Shown one piece after another: positions 1 to 5,934 of a stretch of 9,065 nucleotides of DNA. The translations under genes and the position numbers were made by a program. The notes under the pieces were generated by a model. It was not told the origin of the DNA, made no database searches, and saw only the letters and a list, made by a program, of their open reading frames with translations. The stretch is from Desulfuromonas sp. (lineage in GTDB: Bacteria; Desulfobacterota; Desulfuromonadia; Desulfuromonadales; Trichloromonadaceae). The stretch lies in the NCBI GenBank assembly GCA_030145265.1, contig JAQYWA010000068.1, positions 1-9,065 of the forward strand, given 5' to 3'. Numbering within the stretch: the stretch's first letter is position 1; every line of letters begins with the position of its first letter.

Positions 1-159
1 AAGGGCCATCCCCTCGAGGGCCCCGTCGACCCAAGTACTCCGGATAGGAAATTTTCCTGCATCGGTTGTCATGACCCCCATGGGGGAAATACACCGGCCT
101 ATTTTCAACGGGGGATCAGTTCCCGCATGGAGCTTTGTCAGATGTGTCACAAGAAGTAG
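1..159 (+). CDS. Multihaem c-type cytochrome, C-terminal fragment (doubled CXXCH type)
   Basis: The window opens inside this gene; 52 codons are visible in frame 1 up to a TAG stop at 157-159. Two haem-binding motifs are seen: CIGCH at residues 20-24 of the fragment and CQMCH at 46-50, the second only two residues (KK) from the end. Upstream of them is a GHP tripeptide (residues 2-4), and CIGCH is followed by DPHG, both usual in the doubled-CXXCH cytochrome domain, where extra histidines serve as distal haem ligands. By family knowledge the product would be exported and matured in the periplasm, acting in electron transfer. The total haem number, signal peptide and final location lie outside the window. 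The next gene starts 106 nt downstream with no obvious terminator between, so both are probably co-transcribed. Confidence 0.88.
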   Translation, partial: KGHPLEGPVDPSTPDRKFSCIGCHDPHGGNTPAYFQRGISSRMELCQMCHKK

Positions 160-160
160 T

Positions 161-209
161 TGGGCCACAAGGATACATAAGAGCAAGGAAAACCATGGGA
201 CACAAGGAT
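161..209 (+). repeat. Two 14-bp imperfect direct repeats in the cytochrome-NHL gap
   Basis: TGGGCCACAAGGAT at 161-174 and TGGGACACAAGGAT at 196-209 agree at 13 of 14 positions and are offset by 35 bp. Between them lies another short echo (AGCAAGGAAAACC, 182-194). The stretch sits just after the cytochrome stop codon and before the lipoprotein gene. It could be a degenerate CACAAGGA-type intergenic repeat or a pair of protein-binding sites; nothing in the sequence decides between these. Confidence 0.5.
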
Positions 210-265
210 TGTGTTGGTGTTTCCGTTTATTAATTTCAGCAGGTACATTGCTTTGCGAGGTCACG

Positions 266-1315
266 ATGAAAAAAATGCATAAACAATCTTTGGCATCTCT
301 TTTAACGATTATTTGCGCGGCGTTGTTACTCGGTGGTTGCGTTGCAGCGTCCAAACCCAAAACGCGCGTGGTGTGGCCACCGCCGCCAAATACTCCACGG
401 CTTGAATGGGTGGGTACCTATTCGTCGCTGGATCAGATGCCTAAAACCGCTATGGAACGAATGAGCGAGTCTGTCTTGGGGGGGCGACCTGAGCTGGTAT
501 TTAAGCGTCCCTTCGGCATCGCATCCTCCGGCAACGGAAGGGTTTTCGTTTCAGATGCGGACAAGCGGCAAATTACCGTTTACGACCTTGAAAAACGGGC
601 GGTATATCCATTTTCCCAAACCGGTGCCATTCGGGCGCCGTTTGGTTTGGCGATAGACAGCGCCGGTCGTTTGTTTGTTGTTGATACTGGTAGTCAAACG
701 GTTCTGGTTTTTGGTCCCGACGATACGCCGCTCTTTTCCTTCGGTGGTCCCGAGTTGCTTGAGCATCCGACCTTTTTGGCCCTAGACGAAATGCGGAACA
801 AAATTTATGTGTCCGATGCCCAAGGACACCGTGTCGCGGTTTTTGACATGCAGGGAACGTATTTGAAATCATTCGGTGAATGGGGGCCACAGGATGGTAA
901 TTTCTACAGCCCGCAAGGACTGGCTGTCGATAAGGCCGGTAATCTTTATGTGGCGGACATGTTCAATGCCCGGGTGCAGATTTTCGATGCCGAAGGAAAG
1001 TTTCTTCGTAAGTTTGGCGAGCGAGGAGATACTCAGTCGAATTTCGAAATGCCCAAGGGCTTGGCGATAGATAGTGAGGGCAACCTGCATATTACCGATG
1101 CCCGCAAGGGCGCCATGGTGTCCTACAGTCCCGATGGAAAGCCATTGCTCTTTACTGGGGGAGGAAAAACTTCCCATCCTCTTGATTTGATCCTGCCGGC
1201 CGGCATATGGATCGACCAGAACGACAGGATTTACGTGGTGGATCAGATCGGCCGTCGATTTGTGATCTGGCAGTATCTCAATACGGCATATTTGAAGGAG
1301 CATCCCATCGAGTAG
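266..1315 (+). CDS. NHL-repeat (six-bladed beta-propeller) lipoprotein
   Basis: A 349-residue protein starting at ATG 266, chosen because GAGG (257-260) lies 5 nt upstream and because it begins a classic lipoprotein signal: basic MKKMHK, a hydrophobic run, then the lipobox LLGGC with Cys25 as the lipidated residue. Residue +2 is Val, not Asp, favouring outer-membrane sorting by the Lol rule. The frame stays open upstream to 71, but that part overlaps the end of the cytochrome and lacks protein character. After a Pro-rich linker (WPPPP, 37-41) come about six NHL-type repeats near residues 80-108, 122-150, 165-194, 213-241, 260-289 and 309-337, each with a P-x-G-[IL]-A-[IV]-D-x-x-G-x-[IL]-[YF]-V-x-D-like pattern. 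Such propellers act in protein binding or scaffolding; no catalytic residues are evident. Lying between cytochrome genes it may help assemble or anchor an electron-transfer complex (inference). A strong terminator follows. Confidence 0.9.
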   Translation: MKKMHKQSLASLLTIICAALLLGGCVAASKPKTRVVWPPPPNTPRLEWVGTYSSLDQMPKTAMERMSESVLGGRPELVFKRPFGIASSGNGRVFVSDADKRQITVYDLEKRAVYPFSQTGAIRAPFGLAIDSAGRLFVVDTGSQTVLVFGPDDTPLFSFGGPELLEHPTFLALDEMRNKIYVSDAQGHRVAVFDMQGTYLKSFGEWGPQDGNFYSPQGLAVDKAGNLYVADMFNARVQIFDAEGKFLRKFGERGDTQSNFEMPKGLAIDSEGNLHITDARKGAMVSYSPDGKPLLFTGGGKTSHPLDLILPAGIWIDQNDRIYVVDQIGRRFVIWQYLNTAYLKEHPIE

Positions 1316-1344
1316 GGGGCCGGTGTCAGGGTAATTCCTATTTT

Positions 1345-1399
1345 TTCCCGCACAAATTACATGGGCAGGCTCCAGTTCTGTCTCTGTAATTCGTGGGAA
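1345..1399. repeat. Imperfect inverted repeat upstream of the terminator
   Basis: TTCCCGCACAAATTACA (1345-1361) is partly mirrored by TGTAATTCGTGGGAA (1385-1399). The outer TTCCC/GGGAA and inner AATTACA/TGTAATT blocks pair perfectly, with a mismatched centre in each arm. It lies after the NHL stop codon and just before the terminator, so it could be a 3' untranslated stem protecting the transcript, or a chance or residual repeat. Confidence 0.4.
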
Positions 1400-1407
1400 T
1401 AATACTG

Positions 1408-1435
1408 GGGACGGGTTGTAAACCCGTCCCTTTTT
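1408..1435 (+). terminator. Intrinsic terminator after the NHL lipoprotein gene
   Basis: GGGACGGGTT (1408-1417) pairs perfectly with AACCCGTCCC (1421-1430) over a 3-nt GTA loop, followed at once by TTTTT (1431-1435). This is a textbook rho-independent terminator for the + strand. It lies 93 nt after the lipoprotein stop codon and separates that transcript from the tetrahaem cytochrome unit. Confidence 0.9.
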
Positions 1436-1571
1436 ATGTGGAAAAGGGGCGGGCTATAGGTCTTCTGTCCTCTGACGTGATTTGAATGGCTATTTGACGG
1501 TCTTTGTCTTGATCGCGGAAGTGTTGGCGGTGGCCGTCGATGAATTTTCGGTTGTTTTCATGAGGCTGCTG

Positions 1572-1588
1572 CTGGTTCGATACTTGCA
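1572..1588 (+). promoter_or_regulatory. Sigma-54 (RpoN) type -24/-12 promoter for the tetrahaem cytochrome
   Basis: CTGGTTCGATACTTGCA fits the sigma-54 consensus YTGGCACGRNNNTTGCW at every specified position except two (TT for CA). GG (1574-1575) and GC (1586-1587) are separated by exactly 10 bp. With C1587 as -12, transcription would start near 1599, leaving a leader of about 100 nt before the ATG at 1699. An overlapping sigma-70-like pair (TTGCAC 1584-1589, 18-bp spacer, TACAAT 1608-1613) has a good -10 but poor -35, so it is the weaker reading. Sigma-54 control implies an activator protein bound upstream. Confidence 0.7.
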
Positions 1589-1663
1589 CTACTACACAAT
1601 TACAAATTACAATTTGACCCGCTGTCACTCCTTGTCCACCGGGGCAGGGATTCAATAATCAAC

Positions 1664-1677
1664 GCGGCCATGGCCGC
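1664..1677. repeat. Perfect 14-bp palindrome in the cytochrome leader
   Basis: GCGGCCATGGCCGC is fully self-complementary and ends 9 nt before the GGAGG Shine-Dalgarno sequence. It lies within the predicted transcribed leader. It could be a dimeric regulator's binding site or a strong RNA stem near the ribosome-binding site. Its inner ATG (1670-1672) is not preceded by a ribosome-binding site and is not taken as a start. Confidence 0.45.
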
Positions 1678-1698
1678 ACCACTAATGGAGGTAGGGAA

Positions 1699-2358
1699 AT
1701 GAGGACATTATTACTGCTGGCGGCGTTGACGCTGGTCGCCACCCAGGCCTTGGCGGTGACGTCGATCACGAACACCAAGCACGATCTGTCGTCAACTTCG
1801 ACGGCCACGATCAAAACAACCAACTATGAGGAGATCTGCATCTTCTGCCACACGCCCCATGCGGCGATTGATCAGAGCAACGCTCCTCTGTGGAACCGAT
1901 CCGGTACGGATACGATCGTCATTACCGATTACTACAACAGCGCCACGTTGGATGTAGGCGTCTCGAATCCAGCTACTGTTACGGCGAAAATCGCTGATTC
2001 GGACGCCACGCTGTGTCTCTCCTGTCATGACGGGTCCAGTCTGACCAATGACCTGCAAAATCCCTCGAACCTGGAAGCTGGGGTGCAACCAACAGGGGAT
2101 GCGCCCTGGGCTGAAATCACTGGTGACGCGAATATCGGCACCGATTTGCACGACGACCATCCGATCGGCATGGTTTACGCGGATGTTGTCGCTGCGACTC
2201 CCACCGAGTTTCACGCTGCGCCCGCCGGATTGAAGTTTTATGACGGCGGAGTCATGTGGTGCTCCAGCTGTCATGACGTTCATGACAACACCTTTGCGCC
2301 GTTCCTGGCCGCCGACAACGCTGGTTCGGGGCTCTGCCTCGAGTGCCACGATAAATAA
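1699..2358 (+). CDS. Secreted tetrahaem c-type cytochrome (doubled CXXCH type)
   Basis: A 219-residue protein with a strong GGAGG Shine-Dalgarno 7 nt before the ATG. A Sec signal peptide is clear (MRTLLLLAALTLVATQALA, cleavage after Ala19). Four haem motifs follow: CIFCH (47-51), CLSCH (106-110), CSSCH (188-192) and CLECH (213-217), the last two residues from the end. Six other histidines (28, 54, 151, 154, 172, 195) can give bis-histidine ligation; CHTPH, DDHP and CHDVH are typical of the doubled-CXXCH family. The mature N-terminus (residues 21-42) is rich in Ser/Thr. By family the protein works outside the cytoplasm in electron transfer. Size and haem number resemble small tetrahaem cytochromes that can polymerise into filaments such as OmcE, but I cannot show homology to OmcE without alignment. 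A sigma-54 promoter lies upstream; an outer-membrane barrel gene follows. Confidence 0.92.
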   Translation: MRTLLLLAALTLVATQALAVTSITNTKHDLSSTSTATIKTTNYEEICIFCHTPHAAIDQSNAPLWNRSGTDTIVITDYYNSATLDVGVSNPATVTAKIADSDATLCLSCHDGSSLTNDLQNPSNLEAGVQPTGDAPWAEITGDANIGTDLHDDHPIGMVYADVVAATPTEFHAAPAGLKFYDGGVMWCSSCHDVHDNTFAPFLAADNAGSGLCLECHDK

Positions 2359-2376
2359 TGGGCCGGTGACGTGATG

Positions 2377-2404
2377 ACGCGGGGGCGGGTTAACGCCCCC
2401 GCGT
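2377..2404 (+). terminator. GC-rich hairpin after the cytochrome gene (weak terminator or mRNA-stabilising stem)
   Basis: ACGCGGGGGCG (2377-2387) pairs perfectly with CGCCCCCGCGT (2394-2404) over a 6-nt loop, 18 nt after the stop codon. The following bases are TCCTTC, not a clean T-tract, so full termination is doubtful. It may give partial termination or protect the cytochrome mRNA from 3' decay, letting the cytochrome be made in excess over the downstream barrel. Confidence 0.6.
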
Positions 2405-2519
2405 TCCTTCGGATCGGACCTGGACCGCGCAGGTGTGGTGACAGACGCCTGCACACGTTCAAGGAACGACTGAGCGTCTTCTATTCGTTCACGAATGGAT
2501 AACATCGGGGCGTGGCCCC
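2402..2519 (+). other. Cluster of inverted repeats in the cytochrome-barrel intercistronic gap
   Basis: After the 2377-2404 hairpin the gap holds further complementary pairs. CGTTCCTT (2402-2409) pairs with AAGGAACG (2461-2468), enclosing a stem of GCAGGTG (2429-2435) with CGCCTGC (2446-2452). Then come ATTCGT-TC-ACGAAT (2483-2496) and GGGGC-GTG-GCCCC (2507-2519). The 2402-2409 arm shares three bases with the preceding hairpin, so the two folds compete slightly. This may be a structured mRNA segment, and ATTCGT-TC-ACGAAT could instead be an operator. No known riboswitch consensus was recognised. Confidence 0.4.
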
Positions 2520-2551
2520 CTGGTAGTTGAGCACTACGCAAAAAGGCGTTC

Positions 2552-4786
2552 ATGCGCACTAAAATCCTTCTTTTGACCCTGCTGGGTCTGCTATATATCG
2601 GTTTGCCAGAGGCCGCCGCCGTAATGTCCGGGGTGGTGGAATGGCGCTATGCCGATTATGTAGCCAAGGAGGATGGTAACCAGGTCGCGGACGCTTCCCA
2701 TTTCACCCAGCTTTATTCTCTCCTTTATCAAAAACGCGGCGTTCTCAGGCAGGGCCGGGCCGGTCGATATGACTTCGGTCTCGGCCTGCAGTGGTCTTCC
2801 GTCGACAGTTCGATCAACGAACAGGATTTTAACAGCGACGACCTCAAACTGCTCTATCGGGGGGATATCATGGTGGCTCCCGGCGGCTTGCCCTTCAACC
2901 TGCATCTCTATTCGCAGGACATGCAGGAACCGACCTGGTCGATTGAATCAGATGTCGGCGATGGGGGAGCGATTATCGATCCCTATATTTATACCGGGAT
3001 GAGGGGGGACCAGCATATCCAGTCGGGCGCCACATTGATGGTCGGGATCCGCAACGGCAGTTATCTGGGCCGTTATCGCGAATTGCTTTCCCAGGTTCCC
3101 CGCCTACTGATCGATTACCGTGAAGACTATGTCCGGGACATGGATGCCGATATTCCCCAGCATTACCGCACCCGCAACCTGGCCTTCGTCTCGCTGAACA
3201 AGAAGGACAACTGGTTTCACTATCGACTTTATGATTTCACCGATTTTGAAAATGAGTCGGAAAATTATCAGGAAAAAACTTACATGCTGGGCACCGTCGA
3301 CCACGCCCTGACCCGCCAGTGGATCAATTTTACCAACTGGCTCAAGGTGTCGACCGACGGTTCCTATGTTGTTTCGAACCGAACCAGTCTTGAGGAAGTT
3401 CCCGAGCAGATTTACAACTACAATTTCTTTGCCGTGGCTTCCCGGAGCAATTGGCGGGCCTCCGCGTTTCCCACCTTCAACCGCGTTACCGACGGCGAAA
3501 GCATAGAAAAAACCATTGAACTCCCTCTCTTATATCAGCGCGAGGTTGACCGGGACACCGCCTACCGGATGCGGCTGATCGCCTCGCGGGAGACTAATGA
3601 GCGTTATGTCGGTGGGCTCAGGGAAGACGAGGGGGACGTCTATTTTTCCGCGATTGGCGATATGTATCGCACTCGCAGCCACAATCTGACCCCCCGGTTC
3701 GAGGCCGAATGGAAAACCGGCAATCAAGGCAAGGGGTACGGGGTCGCCACCGGCTTCGAATATTTTACCAACCGCGCCCATCGTCCCCCCGTTGACTGGT
3801 TCACCGCCTACACCTTGACTCATATCGATGGCACCGCCGAGGATGGCACCGCCGTGGATTATTGGGAAAACGAGTTTTTGGGTCGTCTTGAGGGGGCGCC
3901 CACGACCAGTTTGCGTACCGGGATAGAGCAACGACTGGTGCTCGGCTCGGGGACTACCGACACCTCGGTGACCCGGCATATCACCATCGTTGGCGATTCC
4001 GGCTTGGTGTCTTCCATCAGTGGCCGAACCCGCCGCAGTGGCGATACCGTTCGCTCCACCACTAGCTGGTTCGCGGAGCATCTGGCTTCCCGGCGGCTGA
4101 GTAATCGCTTTGAGATAGTTTACGATTATCTCGCAACGGACGACAGCAACGACTCTCAAGTGGTGCTGCGCCATAACCTGCGCTACGACCGCCGTTCTTT
4201 TCTGGCCAAAATTCGCAATGAACTTTCCTATGGCGACGGGCTTAGTGGTGTTAGTATCGGGAGCGAGGAATTGGGAAATCCCGAGGGGGTAGCCAATGTG
4301 GACAAAACCTTTCACCACAATACCTCGTTGCGCTATTCTCCTGGTAGAATATGGCAAGTGAAGGCGGATTTGGATTATTACTGGCAGGCCGGCGACGGCG
4401 GTTCGACCAAGCAGATTATGGCCTCTCAGGAATATCGGTACAGTTTTTTTAAACAGACCGGGGCCATCCGCAAATTTGTCGAATTGCGCGAGGAAATCGA
4501 ATTTGAACGCAACATCGGTGTCAATGGCGACAGTCGTTCCATGTACAGCCTGCTGCTTGCCGGTGATCTCTATCCGAGCTACAGTACTTTGGTGGGTCTG
4601 CGTGCCCGCTATCGGACCTATGATCCCGAATCCTATGACGAATATCTATACACTGTGACCGCCGGGCTGAATTTAGCCAAATTCATGGTCAGTTTCGATT
4701 ATTCTTGTGGCGTCCGCACCGCCTATCTCGACGCAGCCAAACGCAATGAACATCGGTGGGAAGTGAAGGTTCGTAAGACCTTTTAA
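2552..4786 (+). CDS. Large outer-membrane beta-barrel protein, function unknown
   Basis: A 744-residue protein; ATG 2552 is preceded by AAGG (2543-2546) at 5 nt and begins a Sec signal peptide (cleavage near AAA|VMSG, after Ala23). The mature chain has alternating polar and aromatic stretches throughout (for example FNLHLYSQDM, VVLRHNLRY, YTVTAGLNLAKFMVSFDYS), few long hydrophobic runs, and ends in KVRKTF. A terminal Phe is the usual BAM-recognition signal, so an outer-membrane barrel is well supported. The length is close to that of 26-stranded MtrB/PioB-type barrels, but there is no CXXC near the N-terminus and the only cysteine is Cys719. No haem motif is present. Placed 193 nt after a tetrahaem cytochrome, it could sheath a cytochrome across the outer membrane or export it (inference). 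I do not recognise the family by name. Confidence 0.85.
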   Translation: MRTKILLLTLLGLLYIGLPEAAAVMSGVVEWRYADYVAKEDGNQVADASHFTQLYSLLYQKRGVLRQGRAGRYDFGLGLQWSSVDSSINEQDFNSDDLKLLYRGDIMVAPGGLPFNLHLYSQDMQEPTWSIESDVGDGGAIIDPYIYTGMRGDQHIQSGATLMVGIRNGSYLGRYRELLSQVPRLLIDYREDYVRDMDADIPQHYRTRNLAFVSLNKKDNWFHYRLYDFTDFENESENYQEKTYMLGTVDHALTRQWINFTNWLKVSTDGSYVVSNRTSLEEVPEQIYNYNFFAVASRSNWRASAFPTFNRVTDGESIEKTIELPLLYQREVDRDTAYRMRLIASRETNERYVGGLREDEGDVYFSAIGDMYRTRSHNLTPRFEAEWKTGNQGKGYGVATGFEYFTNRAHRPPVDWFTAYTLTHIDGTAEDGTAVDYWENEFLGRLEGAPTTSLRTGIEQRLVLGSGTTDTSVTRHITIVGDSGLVSSISGRTRRSGDTVRSTTSWFAEHLASRRLSNRFEIVYDYLATDDSNDSQVVLRHNLRYDRRSFLAKIRNELSYGDGLSGVSIGSEELGNPEGVANVDKTFHHNTSLRYSPGRIWQVKADLDYYWQAGDGGSTKQIMASQEYRYSFFKQTGAIRKFVELREEIEFERNIGVNGDSRSMYSLLLAGDLYPSYSTLVGLRARYRTYDPESYDEYLYTVTAGLNLAKFMVSFDYSCGVRTAYLDAAKRNEHRWEVKVRKTF

Positions 4787-4871
4787 CGCGGTCCCTCTCA
4801 AGGGGCGCTCTGGGGGGCAAATTGCCTCGTCCATGTCGTCCCACGCAGCCAAATGTCCAAGAGGCGTTTAC

Positions 4872-5825
4872 ATGGATCTTTCCCTTGTCGTTCCCATCTA
4901 TAATGAATCCCCCAACCTTCGACCTCTGTACGATCAGGTGATTGCGGCGCTTGCCGTTGCGAACATCGATTTCGAACTCCTGCTAGTGGATGACGGTAGC
5001 AGCGACGATTCCTTTGCCGTCGCTCAAGCACTGGCAAATGCCGACCCGCGTGTCAAGGTCATTCGCTTGCGGCGTAATTTCGGTCAGACCGCCGCCATGT
5101 CCGCCGGCTTCGATGCGGCCCACGGGGAGGTCATTGTCCCGATGGACGGTGATTTGCAAAATGATCCCGAGGATATCCCCCGCCTGCTGGAAAAAATCAG
5201 CGAAGGCTACGATGTCGTTTCTGGGTGGCGTAAGGAGCGGCAGGACAAGCTGTTGAGCCGTCGGCTTCCGTCGATGCTGGCCAATCGCCTGATTTCGCGG
5301 ATGACCGGGGTTCATCTGCATGACTACGGCTGCACCCTCAAGGCCTACAAGCGGGACGTTCTTAGCCAGATCAACTTGTATGGCGAGATGCATAGGTTTG
5401 TTCCGGCGCTGGTCAGTCAAATCGGTGCCCACGTTACGGAACTACCGGTTAATCATCGTCCTCGGATGGCGGGAGAAAGTAAATACGGCATCGACAGAAC
5501 CCTGCGAGTGATTCTCGATTTGATCACTGTTAAGTTCATGCTTAAGTACTCAACGCGTCCGATGCAACTATTTGGCAAATGGGGGATGGGCATCATTGCC
5601 GTTGGTTGTATTTCCGGGGCGATTACTCTCTGGATGAAATGGTTTCAAGGTTTGCCCATGAACCGGAACCCTCTGCTGACCTTGACAGCGTTTCTACTCT
5701 TTTCTGGGGTTCAATTTTTGGTACTCGGACTGCTGGGTGAAATCATCACTCGTACCTATCATGAAACCCAGGACAAGCCAATTTACACCATCCGCGACAC
5801 CGTAAATTTAGAAGATACGCTTTAA
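4872..5825 (+). CDS. GtrB/DPM1-like family-2 glycosyltransferase (polyprenyl-phosphate sugar synthase type)
   Basis: A 317-residue protein. ATG 4872 is chosen over an in-frame ATG at 4833 because AAGAGG (4859-4864) lies 7 nt before it and the GT2 fold starts at once (MDLSLVVPIYNESPNL). Seen in order: the nucleotide-binding VVPIYNE (6-12), VDDGSSDDS (39-47), RNFGQTAAMSAGF (68-80), the metal-binding MDGDLQNDPE (91-100) with Asp92 and Asp94, the RMAGESKYG motif (198-206), and two membrane helices near 237-257 and 267-291. This arrangement is typical of GtrB/DPM1-type enzymes that move a sugar from a nucleotide donor to undecaprenyl (or dolichyl) phosphate on the cytoplasmic face. The exact sugar cannot be read from the sequence. 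It is followed by a GT-C-like membrane protein, a plausible user of the lipid-linked sugar. Confidence 0.92.
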   Translation: MDLSLVVPIYNESPNLRPLYDQVIAALAVANIDFELLLVDDGSSDDSFAVAQALANADPRVKVIRLRRNFGQTAAMSAGFDAAHGEVIVPMDGDLQNDPEDIPRLLEKISEGYDVVSGWRKERQDKLLSRRLPSMLANRLISRMTGVHLHDYGCTLKAYKRDVLSQINLYGEMHRFVPALVSQIGAHVTELPVNHRPRMAGESKYGIDRTLRVILDLITVKFMLKYSTRPMQLFGKWGMGIIAVGCISGAITLWMKWFQGLPMNRNPLLTLTAFLLFSGVQFLVLGLLGEIITRTYHETQDKPIYTIRDTVNLEDTL

Positions 5826-5934
5826 TTATCTGCCCCCTGGTCAATCTGATAAGCATTACAGCTGAGGTCAGATCCTCTGCTCCCATTCCCTCGATTGTTT
5901 GAATTTAGGCAACAACTGGTTTGAGGTTTACTCG

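Larger units (their letters stand above)
1316..1698. other. 383-bp non-coding region between the NHL gene and the tetrahaem cytochrome
   Basis: No convincing gene is seen on either strand. In order it holds an imperfect inverted repeat (1345-1399), an intrinsic terminator (1408-1435), about 130 bp of upstream DNA with TGTC words at 1466-1469 and 1505-1508, a sigma-54 type promoter (1572-1588), and a leader of about 100 nt with a perfect 14-bp palindrome (1664-1677) and a strong Shine-Dalgarno sequence (GGAGG, 1687-1691). The space between terminator and promoter is suitable for enhancer-binding protein sites, which sigma-54 promoters need, but I could not identify one with certainty. Confidence 0.7.

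Noticed and set aside
71..265. N-terminal 65-codon extension of the NHL lipoprotein frame
   Set aside because: It overlaps the end of the cytochrome in another frame and would bury the lipoprotein signal; ATG 266 has a Shine-Dalgarno sequence and a proper lipobox.
1584..1613. Sigma-70 promoter TTGCAC-18-TACAAT
   Set aside because: The -35 element matches only three of six bases and overlaps the much better sigma-54 motif; kept only as an alternative.
1434..1655. 73-codon minus-strand reading frame in the non-coding region
   Set aside because: It needs a TTG start, has no evident ribosome-binding site, runs antiparallel over the sigma-54 promoter and resembles no known protein.
1599..1698. 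GEMM-type (cyclic dinucleotide) riboswitch in the cytochrome leader, as known before some Geobacter cytochrome genes
   Set aside because: The conserved GEMM sequence blocks were looked for by eye and not found here, nor in the gaps at 160-265 and 2359-2551.
1792..2559. 255-codon minus-strand reading frame opposite the tetrahaem cytochrome
   Set aside because: It is a shadow of the cytochrome coding strand, with low-complexity Arg/Gly-rich content; the sense frame has a signal peptide and four haem motifs.
3530..4357. 275-codon minus-strand reading frame opposite the barrel gene
   Set aside because: It is a long open frame caused by codon bias of the sense gene; no motif or start signal supports it.
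4787..4871. Terminator or promoter between the barrel and the GT2 gene
   Set aside because: Only short weak pairings (such as GGCAA-A-TTGCC) and no T-tract or promoter-like pair; the two genes may or may not share a transcript.
5826..5934. Sigma-54 promoter before the GT-C-like gene
   Set aside because: GG and GC pairs are present but spaced 11 or 12 bp, not 10.
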